DNA of 25,218 nt from Burkholderiales bacterium. Lineage in GTDB: Bacteria; Pseudomonadota; Gammaproteobacteria; Burkholderiales; Burkholderiaceae_C. The notes beneath the pieces are model-generated. The model was given only the letters and a program-made list of their open reading frames with translations, did no database searches and was not told the DNA's origin. The DNA is taken from contig CANBSV010000032.1 of the NCBI GenBank assembly GCA_947372225.1, positions 1 to 25,218 on the forward strand, written 5' to 3'. Below, piece after piece: positions 1 through 6,901 of the stretch. Position 1 is the first letter of the stretch. The number at the start of each line of letters is the position of its first letter. The position numbers and the translations under genes were made by a program.

Positions 1-25
1 GGGTCAAAGGCCTGGTGAGCGAGCG

Positions 26-655
26 TCAGGCGAGCGGCTTGAATGACGATGGAGGCTGGCGCGTCCACAGGGTGCGTAAGGTGGCCGCGATGCACTGCAA
101 GTCGCGCAGCCAAGAGGCCTCGCCAATGTAGCGCGCCGAGATGGCCAGCTTGGCGGGCATCACCACTTCGACGTATTCGCGCTGCGGATCGGCAGCGCGG
201 GCCAGCAGCTCGCTTTCGTGGCGAAACGCGAGCGACGCCGGATCGGTGATGCCAGGGCGCACGCCGAGCAGCGTGGCGCGCAATTCCGGCGGGTACAGCG
301 CCACATAGCGCGGCACCTCGGGACGCGGGCCGACCAGGCTCATGCAACCGCGCCACACGTCGATCAGCTGCGCCAGCTCATCGAGCTTGGTGCGACGCAG
401 CAGCACGCCCACGCGGGTGATGCGCGGGTCGTCGCCCACGGTGATCTGGGGCGCAGCGCCAGCGTCGTCGGCCTGCCGCATGGTGCGCAATTTGTGGATT
501 CGAAACTCCTCGCCGTGGCGCCCGACGCGTGTCTGCCTGAAGAACACCGGGCCCGGCGAGTCGATCTTGATCGCCAGCGCCACCACCAGCAGCAACGGCG
601 CGAGCAGCAGCAGTCCGAGGCCCGAACCCAGCAGATCGATCAATCGCTTGGCCAT
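26..655 (-). CDS. PglC/WcaJ-type sugar-1-phosphate transferase (monotopic phosphoglycosyl transferase)
   Basis: This 209-residue protein should transfer a sugar-1-phosphate from a UDP-sugar to undecaprenyl phosphate at the inner membrane, the first step of O-antigen, capsule or protein-glycan assembly. It opens with one hydrophobic segment (about residues 6-30) followed by the family's IDSPGPVFFRQTRVG stretch. KLDEL at 90-94 carries an adjacent Asp-Glu pair (D92-E93), matching the catalytic dyad of Campylobacter PglC, and SLVGPRPEVP follows at about 106-115. Its length fits the minimal catalytic core; the extra N-terminal membrane domain of WbaP/WcaJ is absent. The start is ATG, 15 bp after the aminotransferase stop, so it is probably co-transcribed as the last visible gene of a three-gene leftward operon. 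The break in the membrane helix reads Ala-Pro (19-20), where PglC has Ser-Pro. The sugar is unknown; the neighbouring aminotransferase suggests an amino sugar. Confidence 0.92.
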   Translation of the reverse strand: MAKRLIDLLGSGLGLLLLAPLLLVVALAIKIDSPGPVFFRQTRVGRHGEEFRIHKLRTMRQADDAGAAPQITVGDDPRITRVGVLLRRTKLDELAQLIDVWRGCMSLVGPRPEVPRYVALYPPELRATLLGVRPGITDPASLAFRHESELLARAADPQREYVEVVMPAKLAISARYIGEASWLRDLQCIAATLRTLWTRQPPSSFKPLA

Positions 656-670
656 GTGAGCGCCAAGCGA

Positions 671-1837
671 TCAGCCGAGCAGCGCGCGCACGGCGGCAAT
701 CACGCGCTCGATCTGGCCGTCGTCCATGCGCGTGTACAGCGGCAAGCTGAGCATGTGCTCGTAAGCGTGCTGGCTGTGCGGAAACCGCTCGGGCGTGAGG
801 CCGTAGCGCTCGCGCCAGTAAGGCTGCAGGTGCAGCGGGATGTAGTGCACGCTGCAGCCGATGCCCGCGGCGTAAAGGCCATCGATGAGTTGATCGCGCG
901 TGAGCTTCGCGCCATCGGCCAGCCGCAGCACATACAGGTGCCAGGCGTGCGTGTCGCCGGGTGCGGGCTGCGGCGGCGTGATCAACGGCAAGTCGGCAAA
1001 GGCCGCGTCGTAGCGCTCGGCGATGGCCGCGCGCGTGGCCTGAAATCCGCGCGAGCGGCGCAGCTGGTGGATGCCCATCGCCGAGGCGATGTCGGTCAGG
1101 TTGTATTTGAAGCCCGGCGCCACGATCTCGTAGTACCAACTCGGCGCCTTGGCGGTGAAGCGGTCGAACGCATCGCGGTTGATACCGTGCAGCCGCATCA
1201 CCTGCACGCGCTTGGCAATGGCCGCATCGCGCGTGACCACCATGCCGCCCTCACCGGTGGTCATGGTCTTGTTGGCATAGAAGCTGAACACCGTGACGTC
1301 GCTGCCCAGCGTGCCCACGAGCTGGCCGCCACAGGTGGTCGGCAGCGCATGCGCCGCGTCCTCGACCACCTTCAGGCCATGCCGTCGCGCCAGCGGCAGC
1401 AGCGCCGCCATGTCGGCCGCGAGGCCCGCGTAATGCACCGGAATGACCGCCCGGGTGCGCGGCGTGATGGCCGCTTCGACCGCAGCCACGTCGATGCACA
1501 GCGTGGCCGGGTCGATGTCGACCAGCACCACGTCGGCGCCCAGATAGCGCACCACCTCGGCGGTGGCGGTGAAGGTGTGGGTGGTGGTGATCACCTCGTC
1601 GCCCGGCCCGATGCCCAGCGCCTCGAGCGCCAGGTGCAGCCCCGCGGTCGCCGAGTTGACGGCCATTGAATGCAGGCCTGGATCGCCCAGGTAAGCAGTG
1701 AAGTCTTCCTCGAAACGCCGCGTCTTCGGACCGGTGGTGATCCAGCCGGACCTCAGCGTGTCGACCACCTCGGCGATCTCGTCGTCACCGATGTCGGGCA
1801 GCGCAAAAGGGATGAAGGGCAAGGCGGCTTCAGACAT
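671..1837 (-). CDS. DegT/DnrJ/EryC1/StrS-family PLP sugar aminotransferase
   Basis: The product (388 residues) is predicted to transaminate a nucleotide-linked 4-keto (or 3-keto) sugar, using PLP and probably glutamate, to make an amino sugar for the surface glycan. The family pattern is complete: the SGWITTGP start region, VVEDAAHA with the cofactor Asp near residue 160, SFYANKTMTTGEGGM with the Schiff-base Lys at about 190, and APGFKYNLTDI further on. The HG-x-F-x-R and GFKYN region recalls ArnB and PglE/PseC relatives, but the substrate cannot be read from the sequence. I chose ATG at 1837, just before the conserved FIPFALPDI. A GTG at 1897 in the same frame would add 20 residues that look unlike the family. 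Neither start has a clear Shine-Dalgarno site; a short upstream frame may couple its translation. Confidence 0.93.
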   Translation of the reverse strand: MSEAALPFIPFALPDIGDDEIAEVVDTLRSGWITTGPKTRRFEEDFTAYLGDPGLHSMAVNSATAGLHLALEALGIGPGDEVITTTHTFTATAEVVRYLGADVVLVDIDPATLCIDVAAVEAAITPRTRAVIPVHYAGLAADMAALLPLARRHGLKVVEDAAHALPTTCGGQLVGTLGSDVTVFSFYANKTMTTGEGGMVVTRDAAIAKRVQVMRLHGINRDAFDRFTAKAPSWYYEIVAPGFKYNLTDIASAMGIHQLRRSRGFQATRAAIAERYDAAFADLPLITPPQPAPGDTHAWHLYVLRLADGAKLTRDQLIDGLYAAGIGCSVHYIPLHLQPYWRERYGLTPERFPHSQHAYEHMLSLPLYTRMDDGQIERVIAAVRALLG

Positions 1838-1937
1838 GGGGAGCGAGGGTATCAGCCGGCCGCCAGGCGTTTCCCGCGTCAAACGGCACGGGTTCACCGC
1901 CAGGCCTGAGGGCCGGCGTTGCAGGTGCCGCGCTCAT
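1830..1937 (-). CDS. Possible 35-codon coupling ORF between glycosyltransferase and aminotransferase
   Basis: An ATG at 1937 overlaps the glycosyltransferase stop as ATGA. It opens a 35-codon frame beginning MSAAPATPALRPGG and ending at a TGA (1832-1830) that lies inside the first codons of the aminotransferase. Ribosomes finishing the upstream gene could pass through it and re-initiate at the ATG at 1837, which lacks a Shine-Dalgarno site. The peptide is rich in Ala and Pro and resembles no family I know, so the act of translation would matter more than the product. It may equally be a chance frame in GC-rich DNA. Confidence 0.3.
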   Translation of the reverse strand: MSAAPATPALRPGGEPVPFDAGNAWRPADTLAPHV

Positions 1938-2944
1938 CGGGTCAGCCTGGCAAAGCGCTCGCGTCCGCGGCCGTGCCGCCAGGCGTCCCACACGCCGGCC
2001 AGCGTGCCCACGCCGTAGCCGATCTGCTGCGCTGCCACCACCAGCGGCAGCCGCCACAACAAGGCCCAGGACGACGCACTGGCCACCGCCACCGACAGGC
2101 CCGCCAGCACCAACGCATACAGACCCAGCAGCGCGAGCAGTGGTGCCACACCGGCGCCGGCCACTGCGAGCAGCGCGGTCAGCGTCAGCGCGGCGACGAA
2201 CAGCCCCGGCACCCGATGCCGCCAGACCGCGGCTTGGCCATGCTTTTTCATCACGAAAGGCTTCCAGTAGCCGTACTGCAGCCACTGCCGCCACAACGCA
2301 CCCAGCGAGTCGCGCGGCCGGTAGACCGAGCGGATGGCCGGGCTTTGCCAGATGCGACCGCCGCCCAGCACCACGCGCAGGTTGTGTTCGTCATCCTGAT
2401 TGCGCACCAGCGTCTCGTCAAAGCCACCGAAGCGATCGAACGTGGCGCGCGGCCAGCAGCCCAGGTAGACGGTGTCGACCTCGCCCTCGTAAACCAGCGA
2501 ACGCGAGCGTGCGCCTCCGGCCACCCAGCGCGACTGAAAGGCCGCCGCGATCGCGCCCGGCCAGCCTTCGCGTCCCTCAGCGCACCACGGGCCACCCACG
2601 TTGTCCGCGCCGCTGCGCTCCAGCGCGAGCAGGCACTGCGCCACATAGTCGGCGGCATAGCGGGTGTGCACATCCATGCGCACGATCACCGCGCCACCGG
2701 CCACCGCCAGCGCGCGGTTGAGGCCGGCCGAGACGATGCGCTGGGGGTTGTCGATGACCTGCAGGCGGGCGTCGCTCGCCTGCATTGCTTCGACCAACTT
2801 GCGCGAGTCGTCATCGCTCGCGCCGTCGGCCACCAGGACCTCAATCGCGATGCCCGCGGGCAACTGCTGACCCAGTACGCCGGTCAGGAAAACCGGCAAG
2901 TGGGCCGCTTCGTTGCGGCAGGGTACGACGATGGAAACCAACAA
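1934..2944 (-). CDS. ExoA-like family 2 glycosyltransferase with C-terminal membrane segments
   Basis: A GT-A fold transferase of 336 residues, expected to add a sugar from a nucleotide donor to a lipid-linked glycan on the cytoplasmic face of the inner membrane. VSIVVPCRNEA at 3-13 is the classical GT2 start, DGASDDD at 40-46 the nucleotide-binding region, and MDVH (90-93) stands where the metal-binding DxD/DxH is found. The GGFDETLVRNQDDEHNLR stretch and YRPRDSLGALWRQWLQYG resemble succinoglycan ExoA. About residues 240-310 are hydrophobic with two to three membrane spans. The start codon is TTG at 2944 (a second TTG follows at once). An in-frame TGA lies a short way upstream and no ATG or GTG is available, so this weak start seems genuine. 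It is the first gene of the leftward operon; donor and acceptor are unknown. Confidence 0.88.
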   Translation of the reverse strand: MLVSIVVPCRNEAAHLPVFLTGVLGQQLPAGIAIEVLVADGASDDDSRKLVEAMQASDARLQVIDNPQRIVSAGLNRALAVAGGAVIVRMDVHTRYAADYVAQCLLALERSGADNVGGPWCAEGREGWPGAIAAAFQSRWVAGGARSRSLVYEGEVDTVYLGCWPRATFDRFGGFDETLVRNQDDEHNLRVVLGGGRIWQSPAIRSVYRPRDSLGALWRQWLQYGYWKPFVMKKHGQAAVWRHRVPGLFVAALTLTALLAVAGAGVAPLLALLGLYALVLAGLSVAVASASSWALLWRLPLVVAAQQIGYGVGTLAGVWDAWRHGRGRERFARLTR

Positions 2945-3196
2945 ATCGGAAGCAACCCAGGAGAGTCAGATGGGGCGTCGCGCACGCCCGATTCACGCCC
3001 ATTCTCCCGTATCACCCTAGCCGCGCTCACCGCCGGCGGACGTCCACACAGACCCGTTCGCCACCTGCGACTGTGGGATCATCATCGCCCCATGAATGTG
3101 CCGCCCACCTGCGGTCGCCCGCGGCGCGGGGCGACCTTCCATCCTTCCCTCCGCAACCAGGCCCCGATCGCCGCCGCGACCTGCCGCGGCTGATCT
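2945..3196. promoter_or_regulatory. Divergent intergenic region between two glycan operons
   Basis: These 252 bp separate the leftward glycosyltransferase operon from the rightward flippase operon and should hold promoters for both. I find no convincing pair of -35/-10 boxes. Weak -10-like candidates are GATCAT near 3078-3083 on the plus strand and TAGGGT/GATACG on the minus strand around 3008-3020. Neither operon start has a clear Shine-Dalgarno site. Confidence 0.4.
3092..3193 (+). CDS. Possible 33-residue leader ORF before the flippase gene
   Basis: An ATG at 3092 opens a 33-codon frame starting MNVPPTCGRPRRG and ending TGA at 3193, only 3 bp before the flippase ATG. The flippase lacks a Shine-Dalgarno site, so translation of a leader could supply ribosomes by re-initiation. 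The peptide has no recognised domain, and there is no clear ribosome site before it. A chance frame in GC-rich DNA is the main alternative. Confidence 0.2.
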   Translation: MNVPPTCGRPRRGATFHPSLRNQAPIAAATCRG

Positions 3197-4519
3197 ATGG
3201 AGTGGCCTGCACGCTTGGTCGGTGGCGCCCGTACGGCCGCCTGGCCGGTGCTTGAACTGTTCGTGTCCGTGGGTGTGCAGGTGCTGCTGACGCCGCTACT
3301 TCTGCACCGCCTGGGAGCGCAGCAGTTCGGCGTATGGATCCTTGTTCAAACCACCCTACTGGCCTCGGCCGCCCTGTCGCTGGGTGCCAGCACGGGGCTG
3401 CTGCCGGTGCTGGCGGCGGCGCTGCACCGTGGCGACTTGGCAGGGGCTCGGGGCGCAATGCGCTGGCTCTTTCGACGTGTGGCAGGGGTGGCCGTTGGGC
3501 TGCTGGCCGGCGTAGCGGTCGCCTGGTCGGCTGGCTGGACGCCCGGCCTGCCCACCTGGGCGGCGGCCGACGTCTGGCCGCTTGTGCTGGCCAGCCTGGC
3601 CTGGGTGACCGCGACCGAGCTAGACAACACCGCCGCCTCGGCGCTGAAGGCCCAGGGCCGGTTCGGCAGTGCGGCGCGCTCCGAATTGACCGCGCGCCTG
3701 GCTCAGCTTGCATTGATCGCCCTGCTGGTCGACACCGGCGGCACGGCGCTGTGGCCGATCCTGCTGTCGCTGGCGGTGACAGTCGCGAAGTTCACGGTCC
3801 GGCTGGCTGCGGTGCGTCGGCATTGGCCCATGCCGGCCAGCAGTGCCGCCAACGAAGCGAGCATCAAGATCGTGCGCGAACTCGCCATAGTAGGTCTGTG
3901 GGTGTGGATCGGCGCGCTGGGCAGCCTGGCCTTCAACGCTTTCGATCGCTGGTTCATCGGCGCCTGGTTCGGCGCATCGACGGTGGCCGCCTACGCCATC
4001 TGCACGCAGCTCACGCAACTGCCACACGCCGTCGTCGCCGCCGCCGGACAGGTGCTGGTACCTTGGGCGGCGCGCCATGCCGGCTCGGGCGGCAGCCCTT
4101 CGTCGGGACGGGCTGGCCTGACCTTGTTGGCCGCGTCGACCGCGCTGGCCGCCCTGCCTTCGCTGCTGCTGTTGCCGCTCTTGGAGCCCGTGCTCGGGCT
4201 GTGGATATCGCCCGCGTTTGCTCACGAGCACCTGGCGCTGGCTCGAGGTCTGGCCGTGGCCTTTTTGCTGCTGTGCCTGAACGTCCCAGGCTACTTCCTG
4301 CTGCTGGGCACGGGCCACGCACGCTTTACCACAGCCGTGATCGGCGTGTGCGGGCTACTGTTCATCGTCGGCGCCTTCTGGCTGCCGCGCGACCTGTCGA
4401 CCTTTGTCGCGCTCAAGTGCGCCTTCGCGGCGCTGGCACTTGCGCTGCCGATCGGCTGCGCCGTGAAAATGATCAAGCCGCGACCATTCACCGCTGCCGC
4501 GACCGACCACTCGCCATGA
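3197..4519 (+). CDS. Wzx-like polysaccharide flippase (MOP/PST exporter superfamily)
   Basis: A very hydrophobic 440-residue protein with about 12 predicted membrane spans, the layout of O-antigen/PST flippases that move undecaprenyl-linked oligosaccharides across the inner membrane. Near the N-terminus, TPLLLHRLGAQQFGVWIL (about 32-50) matches the common flippase pattern of a short loop with Gly and Trp before helix 2. Charged loops and FNAFDRWFIGAWFGASTVAAYAI (about 249-271) are also typical. An in-frame TGA at 3191-3193 forces the start to ATG 3197 or later. The stop overlaps the next gene as ATGA. First gene of a four-gene rightward operon. Substrate is unknown, since flippase sequences diverge with the glycan. 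Family assignment is good; calling it Wzx is inference from context. Confidence 0.85.
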   Translation: MEWPARLVGGARTAAWPVLELFVSVGVQVLLTPLLLHRLGAQQFGVWILVQTTLLASAALSLGASTGLLPVLAAALHRGDLAGARGAMRWLFRRVAGVAVGLLAGVAVAWSAGWTPGLPTWAAADVWPLVLASLAWVTATELDNTAASALKAQGRFGSAARSELTARLAQLALIALLVDTGGTALWPILLSLAVTVAKFTVRLAAVRRHWPMPASSAANEASIKIVRELAIVGLWVWIGALGSLAFNAFDRWFIGAWFGASTVAAYAICTQLTQLPHAVVAAAGQVLVPWAARHAGSGGSPSSGRAGLTLLAASTALAALPSLLLLPLLEPVLGLWISPAFAHEHLALARGLAVAFLLLCLNVPGYFLLLGTGHARFTTAVIGVCGLLFIVGAFWLPRDLSTFVALKCAFAALALALPIGCAVKMIKPRPFTAAATDHSP

Positions 4520-5421
4520 GACCCGACGCCACCTTCTGCCGCACCTGCGGGTCCGGACACACCAGCGGCCTCGGCCGCCTGCCGGACGTGGCCGCCTTCG
4601 CCGGGCAGACGCTCAACGCACCGCTGCCCGGCGGATACCTGCATGCCTGCGGCGACTGCGGACTGATGTTCCGCAGCCCCATCCTGGCCGACGCCGCGTA
4701 CACGGCGCTCTATGCGCGCGGAAGCACGGAGGTCTGGGAGCAAAGCCCGGACCGCGAGGATTTCCGCTGCATTCGACAGGGGATTTCCGATCTATCGGTC
4801 GGCGCTGAGATCGATGTCTTGGATGTCGGCTGCTACACCGGTGATCTGCTCGCGACGCTGCCAGCAACCTGCCGCCTGCACGGCGTGGAGCCCAACCCCG
4901 ACGCGGCCGCGCTGGCGCGCTCGCGTGGCATCGAGGTAGTGGCTGGACACTGGGACGAACTGGACGCGGCGAGCCTCCATTACGACGTCATCGTCGCCTG
5001 CGACGTCATCGAACACGTGGCCGATCCGAGCCGCTTCCTGACGACCTTGTCGAAGCGCCTTAAGCCGGCCGGGCGGCTGATCATCACCACCGGCAATGCG
5101 CAGGCTTGGCCTTGGCGGCTGGCGCGTGCGCGCTTTTGGTACTGCTATTTCCCCGAGCACATCAGCTTCATCAGCCCGAAATGGCTGCAGCGCATGGCGC
5201 CGTCGGCGGGCCTGCGAGTGGAGCGCCTGGAGACGTTCTCGCACGACCCGCTGCCGGGTCTGCTGTTGCGTGCCAGGGCGCTGCTGAGCACCTGCGCCTG
5301 GCTGCTGGCCGCCATTGTTGTGCGTGACGACGACGCACGCGCGCCGCCCGACGCCCATGCGCGGCTGCTCGGCGGCGGCATCGCCAGAGACCACTTGTTC
5401 TCCATCCTCGGCAAGGCCTGA
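4516..5421 (+). CDS. Zinc-ribbon class I SAM-dependent methyltransferase
   Basis: Predicted to methylate a sugar or glycan precursor using S-adenosylmethionine. The 301-residue protein starts with a metal-binding knuckle: Cys8 and Cys11 (CRTC) pair with Cys45 and Cys48 (CGDC), as in sugar methyltransferases of the NDP-hexose C-methyltransferase type, though the overall layout is closer to the generic Methyltransf_13/23 group. VLDVGCYTGD at 101-110 is SAM motif I, and VACDVIEHVADPSRFL (about 160-175) is the post-motif region. Start is ATG 4516, overlapping the flippase stop by 4 bp (ATGA). The open frame continues far upstream, but that part is a shadow of the flippase gene. The stop lies 4 bp before the FkbM gene. 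Acceptor and methylated atom (C, O or N) are undetermined. Confidence 0.88.
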   Translation: MRPDATFCRTCGSGHTSGLGRLPDVAAFAGQTLNAPLPGGYLHACGDCGLMFRSPILADAAYTALYARGSTEVWEQSPDREDFRCIRQGISDLSVGAEIDVLDVGCYTGDLLATLPATCRLHGVEPNPDAAALARSRGIEVVAGHWDELDAASLHYDVIVACDVIEHVADPSRFLTTLSKRLKPAGRLIITTGNAQAWPWRLARARFWYCYFPEHISFISPKWLQRMAPSAGLRVERLETFSHDPLPGLLLRARALLSTCAWLLAAIVVRDDDARAPPDAHARLLGGGIARDHLFSILGKA

Positions 5422-5425
5422 ATCC

Positions 5426-6172
5426 ATGACCGCACGCGCACACATCCGCCGCCTGGCAAACCGCCTCGCGGGCCCGCTGGGCGTCCAACTGACGAGCACG
5501 CAGATGGCTCAGCGCCAGTTCGCCGGCTCGCAGCTCGGACACCTGCTGACGGCGATGCGGCACTTCGGCATCGACCTCGTGGTGGACGTGGGCGCCAACA
5601 TCGGCCAGTTCGCCTTGGAATTACTGGAGCACGGCTACTCTGGCCGCATCATCTCGGTGGAGCCCCTGCCGGACGCGCACGTCCAGCTCGTCGAGGCCGC
5701 GGCGCGCCACCCGAAGTGGTCAGCCTTCGAGCGCGTGGCGCTCGGCGCGCAGGCCAGTTCGGTGACGATGCAGGTGGCCGGCAACTCGGTGAGCAGTTCG
5801 GTACTGGCGATGCTTCCAGCGCACATCCAGGCGGCACCCGAGTCGATGCCAACGTCCACGGTGGAGGTGCGACAGACAACCCTGGACGAGGCCTTTGCCA
5901 TGGACGTTGCACGGGCGGCTACGCTGATCAAGATCGATACCCAGGGCTATGAAAAACAAGTTCTCGAAGGTGGCGCGGGCTGCCTGACCGACGCACGGCT
6001 GGTGCTGCTGGAACTGTCCACTGTGATGCTGTACGACGGGCAGTGGCTGTGGACCGATGGCATCGCCTACCTCGAGCAACGCGGCTTTGAACTGTGGTTC
6101 CTGCACCCGGACTTCACTGACCCAGAGACCGGACGCGTGCTGCAGTACAACGGCCTGTTCGCCAGACGCTGA
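5426..6172 (+). CDS. FkbM-family SAM-dependent methyltransferase
   Basis: A 248-residue methyltransferase of the FkbM family, which O-methylates hydroxyls of sugars and polyketides; here the target is probably a residue of the surface glycan. LVVDVGANIGQFALELL (about 51-67) is SAM motif I in its typical FkbM form, ISVEPLPDAH gives the ribose-binding acidic residue, and LIKIDTQGYEKQVLEGG (about 169-185) is the hallmark FkbM motif IKIDxQGxE. The C-terminal ELSTVMLYDGQ region fits too. Start is the ATG at 5426, 4 bp after the preceding stop. The frame stays open further upstream, but that stretch overlaps the previous gene and lacks family residues. Two methyltransferases in tandem imply at least two methylations, or one on the sugar and one on the chain end. 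Confidence 0.9.
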   Translation: MTARAHIRRLANRLAGPLGVQLTSTQMAQRQFAGSQLGHLLTAMRHFGIDLVVDVGANIGQFALELLEHGYSGRIISVEPLPDAHVQLVEAAARHPKWSAFERVALGAQASSVTMQVAGNSVSSSVLAMLPAHIQAAPESMPTSTVEVRQTTLDEAFAMDVARAATLIKIDTQGYEKQVLEGGAGCLTDARLVLLELSTVMLYDGQWLWTDGIAYLEQRGFELWFLHPDFTDPETGRVLQYNGLFARR

Positions 6173-6178
6173 CCGCCG

Positions 6179-6901
6179 ATGGACGACCCCCGATCTGCCG
6201 CGCTGACCGTCGTCACGGTGTGCCGCAATCCCGGCGACCTGTTGGCGGGCGCGATCGACAGCGTCGCGGCACTCGGCCGCGACGACGTGGCTCATATCGT
6301 GATCGACGGCGCGTCGACCGATGGCACGGTCGACGCGCTGCGCGCGATGTCGCGGCCGCGGCTGTGGTGGCGCAGCGAATCGGACCGCGGCGTCTACGAT
6401 GCGATGAACAAGGGCTGGGCCTGGGCCGGCGAGGACACGTACGTGCTCTACCTCGGCGCGGACGACCGCGTCCTGTCACTGCCCACGCCGCAGGAACTGA
6501 CGTGCGCCAAGGCGGGCGGCGCGGCACTGATCTACGGCGACGCCGTCATCGGCGACACACCGTTCCCATCACGCTTCACGGCCGAACTGCTGACGGGCAA
6601 CACCCTCCACCACCAGGCCTTGCTCGTTCAGAAGGCTGTCCATCCCGCCCCACCCTTCGACACACGCTACCGCGTCTTCGGCGACTGGGACTTCAACGTG
6701 CGCCTGTGGAAACAGGGCGTGAAGGCCGTGCACCTGCCCTCGCTGCGCAGCTACGCCGGACCGGGTGGCATCAGCTCGTCCCGACCGCTGGGCGAGGCCT
6801 TCGAGCTGGTGCGCGGCCACGCTGGCCGCTGGACGGCATCGATCGTCTGGGTGCGAATCGTCAAGCGCAAGCTGATGGCCCGCCTTGCCCGCCGGGCGTG
6901 A
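6179..6901 (+). CDS. WcaE-like family 2 glycosyltransferase
   Basis: A compact 240-residue GT2 enzyme expected to attach one sugar during repeat-unit assembly in the cytoplasm. LTVVTVCRNPGDLL at 9-22, VIDGASTDGTVD at 41-52 and ESDRGVYDAMNKGW at 67-80 match the colanic-acid WcaE/PglA-like subgroup. LYLGADDRV (90-98) supplies the acidic metal site. FGDWDFNVRLWKQG near 177-190 is the usual acceptor-side motif. It starts with ATG 6 bp after the FkbM stop, with no evident Shine-Dalgarno site. Its last 41 bp overlap, in the opposite orientation, the 3' end of the GT4 gene. It ends the rightward operon. Confidence 0.88.
   Translation: MDDPRSAALTVVTVCRNPGDLLAGAIDSVAALGRDDVAHIVIDGASTDGTVDALRAMSRPRLWWRSESDRGVYDAMNKGWAWAGEDTYVLYLGADDRVLSLPTPQELTCAKAGGAALIYGDAVIGDTPFPSRFTAELLTGNTLHHQALLVQKAVHPAPPFDTRYRVFGDWDFNVRLWKQGVKAVHLPSLRSYAGPGGISSSRPLGEAFELVRGHAGRWTASIVWVRIVKRKLMARLARRA

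Noticed and set aside
1..25. Left edge, examined for the start of another gene
   Set aside because: No start codon or recognisable coding signal is visible in this short stretch beyond the sugar transferase stop.
218..1669. A 483-codon open frame on the plus strand opposite the sugar transferase and aminotransferase
   Set aside because: Its product is rich in Arg, His, Gln and Ala with no family motif. It is the antisense frame of real genes in GC-rich DNA.
3334..4515. Upstream extension of the zinc-ribbon methyltransferase frame through the flippase gene
   Set aside because: Residues before the ATG at 4516 look like an out-of-frame shadow (Arg/Gly/Ala-rich), and the ATGA overlap marks the true start.
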